A stretch of 27,192 nucleotides of DNA, from the NCBI GenBank assembly GCA_038747915.1, contig JBCDJJ010000049.1, positions 1 through 27,192 of the forward strand. The letters are read 5' to 3'. This stretch comes from JBCDAP01 sp038747915. GTDB taxonomy: Bacteria; Planctomycetota; Phycisphaerae; Phycisphaerales; UBA1924. The position numbers were made by a program, and so were the translations under genes. Under the pieces are notes generated by a model that worked only from the letters and a program-made list of their open reading frames with translations, ran no database searches and was not told where the DNA came from. Below are positions 1 to 8,163 of this stretch, piece by piece (position 1 is the stretch's first letter; each line of letters opens with the position of its first letter).

Positions 1-608
1 CCGGCGCCCGAGCCGTCGTTGAACTCGGTGTAGACCGGAGAGAACGGGGAGATGTTGATCGGTGCGAACGATGCTGTGAAGCTCGACCTGGGCTCGGCGT
101 CGACGACGCCGTCCCACTCGAAGGTGTTGAAGTCAATACTGAGGTCGGCCGTGGAGACGGTGCTCGTGCCCGTGGCGGCCACGAGCGCGTTGTCGTAGTC
201 GATACGGCCGGCACTGAGCGTGTCGAAGTCCGACTGCGTGGTGGCCTGGTTGTTGATGGTGACGGACTGACCGCCGTAGAACTCGTCGATGATGTCGGAG
301 TAGTCGTTGGTGGTCGCGAGGGGCGACGCGATGATCGCGGTCCATGCGCCGGCGTTGGTGAAACCATCGGGGATCTGGAAGTTGGCGTAGTCCGGCAGGC
401 CGTTGTGGTTGGGGTTGAAGGTACCGTCAGCGTTCTTGCCCTCGATGCCGTCCTGCGTCGACGAGTTCTTGAAGTTGACCGTGGCGAGGTACCCGGTGGC
501 CGGGCCGCCGAGGTCGACGAAGTTCGATGCGTCGGCGGTGGAGGCAGCGGCGGCGATGCAGGCGAAAGCTGCGACCGACGGGAGCGATGTTCTGATGTTC
601 TCGATCAT
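1..608 (-). CDS. Secreted protein, N-terminal part (cut by window edge)
   Basis: The frame opens with ATG at 608 and stays open to base 1, giving 202 codons with no stop, so the C-terminus lies outside. The start is supported by an AGAGAG ribosome-binding site about five bases upstream. The first ~27 residues form a signal peptide with an alanine-rich core (AFACIAAAAS) and likely cleavage near STADA-S. The mature part is rich in Asn, Thr, Asp and Gly with few charged helices, as in beta-rich extracellular planctomycete proteins; DGTFNPNHNGLPDY resembles Ca-binding or extracellular loop sequence but I do not recognise a family. It follows another secreted-protein gene in the same direction after a 149-bp gap. 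A C-terminal sorting tail is expected by analogy with the neighbours but cannot be seen. Confidence 0.75.
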   Translation of the reverse strand, partial: MIENIRTSLPSVAAFACIAAAASTADASNFVDLGGPATGYLATVNFKNSSTQDGIEGKNADGTFNPNHNGLPDYANFQIPDGFTNAGAWTAIIASPLATTNDYSDIIDEFYGGQSVTINNQATTQSDFDTLSAGRIDYDNALVAATGTSTVSTADLSIDFNTFEWDGVVDAEPRSSFTASFAPINISPFSPVYTEFNDGSGA

Positions 609-626
609 TGGACTCTCTTACAAAGA

Positions 627-643
627 CGTGTCTTCCCGACACG
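627..643. promoter_or_regulatory. Perfect inverted repeat in the leader of the gene starting at 608
   Basis: CGTGTC, a 5-base loop (TTCCC) and GACACG form a perfect 6-bp stem centred about 27 bases upstream of the minus-strand start codon at 608. It could be a 5' leader hairpin or an operator for a dimeric regulator. No U-tract follows on either strand, so it is not an intrinsic terminator. The function is unknown. Confidence 0.35.
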
Positions 644-757
644 GTGTGGGGTGGGATGCCATCGCAACCGACTCATGGTGGGCCGGACAGCGACGTGCGA
701 GCCTGGACGCAGCACCGGCCGCGAGAGGGGAGCGGAGCCACGACAATGGACGAAAGA

Positions 758-1585
758 TCACCGGCGGCGGCGAGCCAGGAACCCGGCGGCGAGCACGCAC
801 GGGAGTGCCGTTCCGGGTGCCGGGATCACGAACGATCCAACGGCACCGACCGTGCCCGTGAGGTCGATCTGCAGCCGCGAGTTCTGAAAGGAGATGAACG
901 GTGAATCGTCGAGACTGAGGGCGATCGTGCTGCCGGAGATCGAGAAGCCATCCACCTCCGACCACACAGCGTCTCCATCGAACGCGGTAAAGGTGAGGTC
1001 GAACGCGATGTCGATCGAGGTGAGCACACCGTCGGTGAATGTGACCGTGTCGTTGGCATCGAGATCGCCGAAGAGGATCTCCCCGTCGGAGTCGAAGAAC
1101 CAGAGACCAAGTCCGAAGTCGGAAATGTCGCTCACAACGGTTGGCGCCGCGTTCGGATCGGCCGCGGTTCGATTCGGGTCGTCGGACCAGAGCTCGCTCA
1201 GGTCGATCGCATCGACGAGGACGGTCTCCACGCCAACGCCGGTGATGGTCGAAGCGTCGAATGTGAGGTCTCCCACCACGAAGTCGGCTTCACGAGGGAA
1301 CAGATCGACCGCCGTGCCGAGCAAAGAGCCGGTGCTCGGCGGCACGGAGCCATCGAGCTCGCTCAGGAACAACCCATCGGTATCACCGGTCCGGGCGCCC
1401 ACGGAGCCGAGCGAGCCGTCGCCCTCGCTGATCTGGGCGTAGGACTGTGTGAAGGCGTTCTCGGAGATGAACCCATCGGGGTCCATCGTGCTAGCCAGAC
1501 TGATAGTCTGTGCGTGGAGCGGGACATGTAGACCTGCGACGACGAGCGAAAGCACGGAGAGTGACCGCTGAGTTGACGTGTTCAT
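758..1585 (-). CDS. Secreted PEP-CTERM-like protein, function unknown
   Basis: A 275-residue protein. The ATG at 1585 is chosen because a near-perfect Shine-Dalgarno (AAAGGAGG) sits four bases upstream; the frame stays open up to 1786 but that extension has no such support. Residues 1-26 are a signal peptide (hydrophobic LSVLSLVVAGLHV, likely cleavage after LHAQ). The body is acidic and beta-rich (TVTFTDGVLTSIDIAFDLTF). The C-terminus carries a P-A-P-G motif, a short hydrophobic segment and RRRR at the very end, the planctomycete version of the PEP-CTERM tail, which is normally processed by an exosortase/archaeosortase-type enzyme; none is encoded in this window. The protein is probably exported and anchored or released at the surface. 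The body family is not recognised. Confidence 0.85.
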   Translation of the reverse strand: MNTSTQRSLSVLSLVVAGLHVPLHAQTISLASTMDPDGFISENAFTQSYAQISEGDGSLGSVGARTGDTDGLFLSELDGSVPPSTGSLLGTAVDLFPREADFVVGDLTFDASTITGVGVETVLVDAIDLSELWSDDPNRTAADPNAAPTVVSDISDFGLGLWFFDSDGEILFGDLDANDTVTFTDGVLTSIDIAFDLTFTAFDGDAVWSEVDGFSISGSTIALSLDDSPFISFQNSRLQIDLTGTVGAVGSFVIPAPGTALPCVLAAGFLARRRR

Positions 1586-1627
1586 GCAGCCTCCTTTGAT
1601 ACATAATTGCGAATGCGTCTCACTCGC

Positions 1628-1655
1628 ACTATACTCAAAAACCCGTGACTGGCAA
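1628..1655 (-). promoter_or_regulatory. Sigma70-like promoter for the gene starting at 1585
   Basis: Read on the minus strand, TTGCCA (1655-1650) and TATAGT (1633-1628) are separated by exactly 16 bases. Transcription would start around 1621, leaving a ~36-base leader that contains the AAAGGAGG ribosome-binding site. This is the best consensus match among the promoters of the sorting-tail genes here. Confidence 0.65.
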
Positions 1656-1804
1656 CCGAACCTTCGACAGACCGTGGGTCCCTCTGGCGGCTCGACCGTG
1701 CGTGGTGCCCGGGAGCCGTCACGCTGGGCATCGGAGAAACGACTGTTGAACGCGTGGCCGTGGTGCTCAGCGGCCCGCTCAATCAACGAATTGCGGGATC
1801 ACCA

Positions 1805-2989
1805 ATGAGAACAGGCCTTCGCTCGTTCATCGCGTGTTTCGTGGCCTCCTTGGCGCTCGGTACGTCGGGAGGGCTGCTCGGTTGCGGCAATAGTCGTCCG
1901 CCCGTGTTCCCACCCGACGCGTCGCTCGAGGACAAAATCGAGCTCACACGGGAGCACCTGCGTCTGCCGGGTGCTGCGGTGGCGGTGTACGAGGGCGGGA
2001 CCCCGCTGGTCGACCGGGCGTTCGGCGTCGCGTCCCTCGAGACCGGTGAGCCGCTCACGCGCGAGCACCGATTCCGGGTGGCAAGCATGGCGAAGCCGGT
2101 AGTGGCCACCGTCGTGCTGCAGCTTGTTGACGATGGCCTGCTCACGCTCGACGACGCGATTTCGGTCCACCTGCCAGGAGTACCCGATGGTGATCGGATC
2201 ACGGTTCGGATGCTCGCCCAGCACACGAGCGGGCTGCGCAATTACATCGGCCTGCCGGGAGTGAAAGAGGGCTTCGCCTCCGAGCCGACGCGATCGTGGA
2301 CCGAGGCGGAGCTGCTCGACATCGCCTACGACGCTGGGCCGCACTTCGAGCCTCCGGGCGACGGATGGATGTACTCCAACACCAACTACATCCTCCTGGG
2401 GCAGCTAATCGAGCGGCTCGAGGGAGAGCCGCTCAACAATGTGATCCAGCGGCGGATCTGCCAGCCACTCGGGCTCACCGCCACGTTCTACTCCGCGGAC
2501 GCCGCGATGCCGGCGCCGTACGCAACCGGCTACCAGATGGGCGATGCGGACGGTCCGAACTTCTGGGTTGGCGTCGGTGATGTGCATCACGATGTGACCA
2601 AGACGTCGCCTTCGATGTGGCACGGCGCGGGCGCGATGGTGTCGACGCTGGATGATGTGCAAATATTGATGAATGCGATCGCCACCGGTGCGCTGGTGAG
2701 CGAGTCCTCCTTCAAAGAACAAACGACGTGGCGGGATTCCGGCTACCCGGTCGACTACTCCTACGGGCTCGGCCTGATTAACTATTTCGGAGCGATCGGG
2801 CACAACGGCAATGTGCCGGGCTACCAGGTCACCGCGATGCGCGACCCCGAACGCGATCTCTCGATCGTGGTGCTGACGAATCTCTACAGCTCGTTCAACT
2901 ACGAAGATCCGGCTGACGCCATCTTCTTCGTGATCATGCGGCATTTGACCGGCCGTTCGTACGCGGCGCCGGGCTGGAAAGGGTGGTGA
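1805..2989 (+). CDS. Lipoprotein serine hydrolase (class C beta-lactamase/PBP-like)
   Basis: A 394-residue member of the beta-lactamase/DD-peptidase serine hydrolase family (PF00144 type). The ATG at 1805 is preferred over the upstream in-frame GTG at 1754 because it begins a clean lipoprotein signal with lipobox L-L-G-C (Cys27), which would anchor the protein on the membrane facing the periplasm. The family's three active-site motifs are present: S94-M-A-K97, Y190-S-N192 and H333-N-G335. Members hydrolyse D-Ala peptides, esters or amides; the substrate cannot be read from sequence. The stop overlaps the GTG of the next gene, so it is the first gene of an iron-uptake operon. That pairing is unusual and could mean processing of a siderophore or ester ligand, but this is inference. 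Confidence 0.9.
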   Translation: MRTGLRSFIACFVASLALGTSGGLLGCGNSRPPVFPPDASLEDKIELTREHLRLPGAAVAVYEGGTPLVDRAFGVASLETGEPLTREHRFRVASMAKPVVATVVLQLVDDGLLTLDDAISVHLPGVPDGDRITVRMLAQHTSGLRNYIGLPGVKEGFASEPTRSWTEAELLDIAYDAGPHFEPPGDGWMYSNTNYILLGQLIERLEGEPLNNVIQRRICQPLGLTATFYSADAAMPAPYATGYQMGDADGPNFWVGVGDVHHDVTKTSPSMWHGAGAMVSTLDDVQILMNAIATGALVSESSFKEQTTWRDSGYPVDYSYGLGLINYFGAIGHNGNVPGYQVTAMRDPERDLSIVVLTNLYSSFNYEDPADAIFFVIMRHLTGRSYAAPGWKGW

Positions 2990-4104
2990 TCGTGCGCTGC
3001 GTTTCAACCGCTGACATCCGAACGTGGCACCTGCTCAGCCCGGCTCTCCACCCTGCTCGGCTCATCGTGCTCGCGTGCCTGGCTTCGCTGTGCATGCTCG
3101 TGTTCGCCGGTGGGTGCGGTCGCTCCGAGGGCGCAACGGAGCAGGGTAGCGATCCCGGCGTGGTCAACGTGTACACCGCCAGGCACTACGACACCGATGA
3201 CGCTCTCTACGCACGCTTCACCGAGGTGACCGGCATCCGAGTCAACCTCATCGAGGCCGATGCGGACCAGCTCATCGCGCGAATCGAGCGTGAGGGCGAT
3301 CTAAGCCCCGCGGATGTGCTCATCGTGGTCGACGCGGCCCGCCTGCACCGCGCCGAGGCCAAGAGCGTGTTCTCGCCGGTGGCCTCGGAGCAGCTCGACC
3401 AGCTCATCCCCACAGCGCGCCGGCACCCGGATGGTCTGTGGTTTGGTTTGACCGAGCGTGTGCGTGTCATTGTCGCGTCGAACGATCGCGTGTCAGAAGA
3501 TGCGCCGAATTCGTACGAAGACCTAGCAGATCCCCGGTGGCAGGGGCGCCTCCTCGTTCGCAGTTCGTCAAATGTCTACAACCAGTCGCTCGTGGCGGGC
3601 ATGATCGAGTCGATCGGCGCAGAGGCGACCCAGGCGTGGTGCGAAGGCGTGGTGGCGAACTTCGCACGCACCCCACAGGGTGGGGACACCGATCAGATCC
3701 GCGCGGTGGCTGCCGGCGTAGGTGACCTCGCCCTTGTCAACCATTACTACCTCGCGCGGATGCTGGCCGGTGACGGCGCCGACCTCGAGGCGGCCTCGGG
3801 CGTCCGGGTGATCTTCCCGAATCAAGGCGGGCGTGGCGCGCACGTGAACATCTGTGGCGCCGGTGTGGTGCGCTCCGCCCCGAATCGGGCGAACGCGATC
3901 GCACTGCTCGAATTCCTCGCGGATGATGAAGCCCAGGCGGCACTCGCAGCGGGTAATTTCGAGTACCCGGTGAAGGAAGGCGTGACAATCGTGCCGATCG
4001 TCGAAGACTTCGGCGCGTTCGAGGCCGAGGGGATCAACGTCTCTACGCTCGGTCGGCACAACGCCGAAGCGGTGCGGGTCATGGATCGGGCCGGGTGGCG
4101 ATAG
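2983..4104 (+). CDS. Iron(III) ABC transporter substrate-binding protein (FutA/FbpA-like)
   Basis: A periplasmic-binding protein of the ferric-iron class. The N-terminus holds a hydrophobic export segment (residues ~28-42) ending in A-G-G-C (Cys45), a weak lipobox, so a lipoprotein is likely. Family marks include VYTARHYDTDD (residues 62-72, His68 and Tyr69), the Tyr pair in VNHYYLAR (~252-259) that binds Fe(III) in FutA/FbpA proteins, and the N-Q-G-G-R-G-A-H-V-N block before the C-terminal helix. The start is uncertain: GTG at 2983 overlaps the previous stop, while GTG at 2992 in the same frame lies better placed behind GGAAAGG. Its stop overlaps the permease start. Iron is the likely ligand from family similarity; another metal or anion is less likely. 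Confidence 0.9.
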   Translation: MVIVRCVSTADIRTWHLLSPALHPARLIVLACLASLCMLVFAGGCGRSEGATEQGSDPGVVNVYTARHYDTDDALYARFTEVTGIRVNLIEADADQLIARIEREGDLSPADVLIVVDAARLHRAEAKSVFSPVASEQLDQLIPTARRHPDGLWFGLTERVRVIVASNDRVSEDAPNSYEDLADPRWQGRLLVRSSSNVYNQSLVAGMIESIGAEATQAWCEGVVANFARTPQGGDTDQIRAVAAGVGDLALVNHYYLARMLAGDGADLEAASGVRVIFPNQGGRGAHVNICGAGVVRSAPNRANAIALLEFLADDEAQAALAAGNFEYPVKEGVTIVPIVEDFGAFEAEGINVSTLGRHNAEAVRVMDRAGWR

Positions 4105-5825
4105 GCCGGAACGAGTCGAACCACGATGCGGTTCGCACGAGGTTCACGCTTCCCCGCCCGACCGAGGAGCACGGCTGGATTGCGTCGGCACTGCTCGTGA
4201 CGCTCCTTGTCGTCGTTCCGGTGACCGCTCTGGTGATTGTGTCGACCGCCGATTCCAGCGGAGCGTGGCGACATCTCGTCGACACGAAGCTGCTCGAGTA
4301 TGTCCGCAACACCACCGTACTGATCCTCTCGGTGTGCATCGTGGCGACACTCATCGGTGTCGCAGCGGGGTGGTTGATCACGGCGTACGAGTTTCCAGCC
4401 CGCGCGGTGCTCGACAGGGCGATGATCCTGCCCCTTGCTGTGCCACCGTACCTTTCTGCGTACGCCTACTCGGATGCCCTTCAAGCCGGTGGCCCGATCG
4501 AATCTTGGTTCCGCGGCACACTCGGGTGGTCGGACGCGGGGGCGTGGCCCATCGACATCCGATCGCTGCCCGCCGCTGCGATCATCCTGGCGCTAGCGCT
4601 CTTCCCGTACGTGTACATCGCGGCGCGTCAGGCGTTCGAGTCGCAGGGGTACTACGCCACCGTGGTCGCACGAACACTTGGAATGGGACCGATCCGTAGC
4701 TTCGCTCGGGTCGCGATCCCGCTCGCGTGGCCCGCGGTGATCGTTGGAGCCGGTCTCGTGCTCATGGAGACCGTGGCCGACTTCGGCGTCGCGGACTACT
4801 GCGCGGTCGACACGCTCTCCACAGGTGTGTACCGGGCGTGGTTCGGCATGGACGCACCGTCGGCCGCAGCACGTCTATCCATCGTGACCCTCGGTGGGGT
4901 GGTCGCTCTCCTGCTCGCGTTGTGGTGCGTGCGCCGAGCGATCCCGGTGCATCACGCAGCGAGTACCCGCCCATCGCAAAGAGTGGTGCTGAGTCGCGCC
5001 TCGTCGATCTGCGTTCTCTCAGTGTGCGCGATCCCCGTCGTGCTCGGGGCCGTGGTGCCAACGGTGGTCTTCGTGGTCAACGCGGTCGGCGTGCAGCCGG
5101 GCACGCGCATGGAGTCGTTCCTGGGCAACGCGCTCGACACCGGTGTGCTCGCGACGATTGCGGGTCTGGTCGCCGTGGCCCTGGGGCTTGTGGTCACGTA
5201 TGCCAAGCGTCTGACGCGGTCTCGGCTGCTCCACGCACTGATCTCATTGTCGACGCTTGGGTATGCGGTGCCGGGCACGGTGATCGCGGTGGGCCTTTTG
5301 ATCCCGCTGTCGTGGCTCGATCACACGATGAACAGCATCGGCACCCGATGGGGTGGTGATCGAGAAACCCTAGGACTTCTCCTGACGGGCTCGCTCGTCG
5401 CGGTGGTGCTCGGGTGTCAAACGAGATTCCTCGCGGTGTCCGCCGGTGTCATCGAATCATCCCTCGGCAGAGTCCGAGCGTCGATCGACGAGGCGGCGCG
5501 CACGCTCGGCGTTGGCGCAACATCGTCCTTCTTTCGAGTTCATCTTCCGATCTGCACTGGTGGTGCCCTCGCTGCCGGACTACTTGTCTTCGTCGATGTT
5601 GCGAAGGAACTCCCGATGACCCTGATGCTCCGGCCGTTCAACTTCGATACGCTCGCCGTGCGCACGCATCAACTCGCATCCGACGAACGACTGGGCGAGG
5701 CGTCGCTCAACGCGCTGGGGATCATTGGTGTCGGAGTCGTTGCGATTCTCATTCTCTCTGTGATCGGCACCGCACAACCGCGCAGCGTGAACGGTACTCG
5801 GACAGACGGCCTGAACCATGACTAA
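4095..5825 (+). CDS. Iron ABC transporter permease, fused two-domain (FbpB-like)
   Basis: A 576-residue inner-membrane protein made of two homologous permease halves with about twelve membrane segments, the arrangement of FbpB/ThiP-type permeases. Each half ends with the EAA loop that docks on the ATPase: ARTLGMGPIRSFARVAIPL near residues 192-210 and ARTLGVGATSSFFRVHLPI near 469-487. The start is the GTG at 4095, inside the last codons of the binding-protein gene (10-base overlap). The gene ends in ATGACTAA, where the ATG is the start of the ATPase gene, so all three subunits are translationally coupled. Together they form a complete importer moving Fe(III) from the periplasmic binding protein into the cytoplasm. 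Confidence 0.92.
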   Translation: MAIGRNESNHDAVRTRFTLPRPTEEHGWIASALLVTLLVVVPVTALVIVSTADSSGAWRHLVDTKLLEYVRNTTVLILSVCIVATLIGVAAGWLITAYEFPARAVLDRAMILPLAVPPYLSAYAYSDALQAGGPIESWFRGTLGWSDAGAWPIDIRSLPAAAIILALALFPYVYIAARQAFESQGYYATVVARTLGMGPIRSFARVAIPLAWPAVIVGAGLVLMETVADFGVADYCAVDTLSTGVYRAWFGMDAPSAAARLSIVTLGGVVALLLALWCVRRAIPVHHAASTRPSQRVVLSRASSICVLSVCAIPVVLGAVVPTVVFVVNAVGVQPGTRMESFLGNALDTGVLATIAGLVAVALGLVVTYAKRLTRSRLLHALISLSTLGYAVPGTVIAVGLLIPLSWLDHTMNSIGTRWGGDRETLGLLLTGSLVAVVLGCQTRFLAVSAGVIESSLGRVRASIDEAARTLGVGATSSFFRVHLPICTGGALAAGLLVFVDVAKELPMTLMLRPFNFDTLAVRTHQLASDERLGEASLNALGIIGVGVVAILILSVIGTAQPRSVNGTRTDGLNHD

Positions 5826-6570
5826 ACGGGGCCACCACGATGCCGATAAAAAGAATAGTGGGCTTATCGTTCGCGATCTCTCATTCGCGTACCGCAGCGC
5901 GGATCCAGTCCTGACCGGGGCATCGGTTGTCATCCCCCGCGGCGAGATGCACTGTTTGAATGGCCCATCCGGGACTGGGAAGTCGACCTTGCTTCGACTG
6001 ATCGCGGGACTCGAACGCCCAACCGGTGGGTCGATCTCGATTGCCGGGAAGCAGGTCTCAGGAGATGGCGTACATGTGCCCCCCGAGCACCGATCGGTCG
6101 GCATGGTGTTCCAGAGCTATCACTTGTTCCCGCATCTGTCGGCATGGCAGAACGCGGCGTTCGGTTCACCACTGTCTTCACGGCGAGCGCGGCGTGCGCA
6201 CGCCAATGACCTGCTCGATCGTCTGGGTGTGCTCGGGTGCGCGCACGCGAAGCCTCACACGCTCAGCGGCGGTCAGCAGCAGCGAGTGGCCATCGCACGC
6301 GCCCTGGCGCGCAGGCCGAGCGTGCTGCTGCTCGACGAGCCGGTTCGGAGCCTCGATGACGCATCGGCCACCATCTCGCTCGACACGATCCGCGTCGCAA
6401 CGAGCGACTTCACGCCATCGATTCTCTTGGTCACCCACGACACGAAGAACTCGTCAAGCGAGTTCGCAGCACGATCGACACTGCAATACGGACAGATCAG
6501 AGCAAATGAACGAACGCACGATGACAAAGGCGCAGCGGACGCCGCTGTGCCCCACCCCAATCAGGCGTAG
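5818..6570 (+). CDS. Iron ABC transporter ATP-binding protein (short FbpC-like)
   Basis: A 250-residue ABC ATPase. Visible motifs are Walker A GPSGTGKS (49-56), Q-loop FQSYHLFPHLS (~99-108), signature LSGGQ (149-153), Walker B VLLLDE with catalytic Glu174, and switch His207 in LVTHD. The D-loop reads SLDD. FbpC/PotA-type subunits are usually about 350 residues with a C-terminal TOBE regulatory domain; here the protein stops soon after the nucleotide-binding domain, so that domain is absent. The start overlaps the permease stop by eight bases. It powers the importer encoded just upstream and is the last gene of the operon; the next gene is convergent with a 25-base gap. No obvious terminator is seen in that gap. 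Confidence 0.92.
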   Translation: MTKRGHHDADKKNSGLIVRDLSFAYRSADPVLTGASVVIPRGEMHCLNGPSGTGKSTLLRLIAGLERPTGGSISIAGKQVSGDGVHVPPEHRSVGMVFQSYHLFPHLSAWQNAAFGSPLSSRRARRAHANDLLDRLGVLGCAHAKPHTLSGGQQQRVAIARALARRPSVLLLDEPVRSLDDASATISLDTIRVATSDFTPSILLVTHDTKNSSSEFAARSTLQYGQIRANERTHDDKGAADAAVPHPNQA

Positions 6571-6595
6571 GATCTGCATACCTGCATCGCACGGC

Positions 6596-7900
6596 TCATG
6601 TCGAGGGTGACTTCGTCGAAAACCCCCATTCCATGATCGCTTCAGAAGGAATCGGCGGATAACGCAGCTTCAACCGCCACAGTACGAAGTCGCTTATGTC
6701 CACGTCCATTCGAGATGCCACGTCCAGAATCATCTCGTGATAAGTCGGTAGCTCCGCGAGCAGAAGGCCATCACGGCCGCCGATCCTCTGCTCGGGTGCC
6801 TCGCAGACCGGCAGGCGCATCATCTCGGTTGATCTCAAAATGCTCGTGTTCGAGCCGTCGATATCCGACGTGATGTAGTACTGCGGCGGTTCAACCATCG
6901 GCAGGTCCGGATGCACGAGAACATCAAAGACCAGCAATTCACAGGGCGTATAGCACCGAGGCGAAAACCGAGCAACATAGCCGTGCGGCCTTCGGACTGA
7001 ACCCATTGTGCGCATGAACTCCCCGGTAAAAAATGTGCAGACGCCGCGCTTCCCGATCTCACCATCGACCAGTTCATCCACTACATGCCCGTCAGGGATT
7101 GTGCGCCGCTTCAGCGCCGGGAGATTCGGCGAACAATGACTCCTCAGCAGTGGCACGTCGTCTGGTGCCACATCTGGATCCATGGGGTATCGCTCAACTC
7201 CGATTTTCAATAGGTCGTCGTTGCTGCCGATACGAGACCGACCGACAATCCATGTCCGTCCTCGAGACAATCGCTGGAAGTCGGCGAAACCGCGCACGGC
7301 GGAGAGCAACGGAAAACCGCCGGTCTCGTTCCCCGGCAGCAGAATCGTGTTCAGAATCTGGAGGCGGGCCTGGACCCCAAAGGTAGAGGCGTTCGCACGA
7401 AAAGCGTTCCGGCGGACAGCAAGGTCGGCACGCGTCGATCCATGCTCTGCGAGATGTCCGAGCATCGAGTCGAGCACCGCCCGATCACCCGCATGCACAC
7501 GCGTCAGCTGCTGGTGCATCTCAAGCGACGACTCGACGCGCCCGATGGCCGAATCCGAAACACCCTTCTTGCGGGCCGAGTCGAGGATGATCCGCATCCC
7601 GCCTCGACCCGGGAGTTCCCGGACACCAGCAAAGCGGTCGGGGTCATCAACGACAGCAACCAGCTTGCGTGCAAGGTTCAGGTCGACCTCGAGCACGTCT
7701 GCGACACGCTGTGGCTTGAGGTCGGTGATCGACAACTCTCTGATGACGTCCATCAGTGAGCCTCGCAGAGACGCGACCACTTCGGAGGCGGCCTCTTCGA
7801 AGGGCAGCGTCCGGATGTCATCCGATGTCATCGAGGTCGTCGAGGTCGTCGAGGTCGTCGAGGTCGTCGAGTTGCGGGGCTGGGATTGAGAAGGAGCCAT
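6596..7900 (-). CDS. Hypothetical protein with N-terminal helical/HTH-like region
   Basis: A 434-residue protein that I do not recognise. The N-terminus has a low-complexity Ser/Thr stretch (residues ~11-25) encoded by a 9-bp tandem repeat. Residues ~41-75 (ITDLKPQRVADVLEVDLN and on) look like a winged-helix or HTH segment (advance through RVADVLEVDLNLARKL), followed by a Gly-rich PGRGGMR loop that could be a second helical DNA-binding motif. The C-terminal two thirds are mixed alpha/beta with no signal peptide or membrane helix. The layout suggests a cytoplasmic regulator with a sensing domain, which is only inference. Base use is less GC-biased at third positions than in the flanking genes. 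The start is uncertain: no strong ribosome-binding site precedes 7900, and an in-frame ATG after the repeat (around 7825) is possible. It stands alone. Confidence 0.75.
   Translation of the reverse strand: MAPSQSQPRNSTTSTTSTTSTTSMTSDDIRTLPFEEAASEVVASLRGSLMDVIRELSITDLKPQRVADVLEVDLNLARKLVAVVDDPDRFAGVRELPGRGGMRIILDSARKKGVSDSAIGRVESSLEMHQQLTRVHAGDRAVLDSMLGHLAEHGSTRADLAVRRNAFRANASTFGVQARLQILNTILLPGNETGGFPLLSAVRGFADFQRLSRGRTWIVGRSRIGSNDDLLKIGVERYPMDPDVAPDDVPLLRSHCSPNLPALKRRTIPDGHVVDELVDGEIGKRGVCTFFTGEFMRTMGSVRRPHGYVARFSPRCYTPCELLVFDVLVHPDLPMVEPPQYYITSDIDGSNTSILRSTEMMRLPVCEAPEQRIGGRDGLLLAELPTYHEMILDVASRMDVDISDFVLWRLKLRYPPIPSEAIMEWGFSTKSPST
7827..7871. repeat. 9-bp tandem repeat, five copies
   Basis: The unit GTCGTCGAG (plus strand) occurs four times perfectly at 7836-7871, preceded by one variant copy GTCATCGAG at 7827-7835. 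It lies inside the coding frame of the 434-residue protein and encodes a Ser-Thr-Thr repeat. The unit length is a multiple of three, so gain or loss of copies would keep the frame. Confidence 0.9.
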
Positions 7901-8163
7901 GTCTCGAATGTAAACACAACGGGCGTCAGGGCTAGCAGCTGCACGCGCGTTTAAACTTTTGTTCGATCCATTTGCTTCATGCAGACTCTGGCAACAAGCT
8001 GAAAGAGCCGGGTGTGCTGCCTGTCCCTTTTTGTTTGGATGCTGTTCATGATGTGGCCGATGCGTCTGGGAGCTCCTGGCGGGGCGTGCAGTGAACGCGG
8101 TGCGGCGCGTCGAGACGATCGCTGGGCCCGAGGGGAGGCAGAGTGTAAAGACGAGACGATCGG
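7901..8163. other. Intergenic, no gene seen
   Basis: This stretch lies upstream of the minus-strand 434-residue gene and upstream of the decayed gene on the plus strand. It is locally AT-richer than its surroundings (for example near 7945-7980 and 8026-8040). No convincing reading frame, RNA fold or promoter pair is apparent; it presumably holds the promoter of the gene starting at 7900. Confidence 0.4.

Noticed and set aside
7182..7889. Plus-strand open frame opposite the 434-residue protein
   Set aside because: It is Arg/Ser/Thr-rich without domains; the minus-strand frame is much longer and more protein-like.
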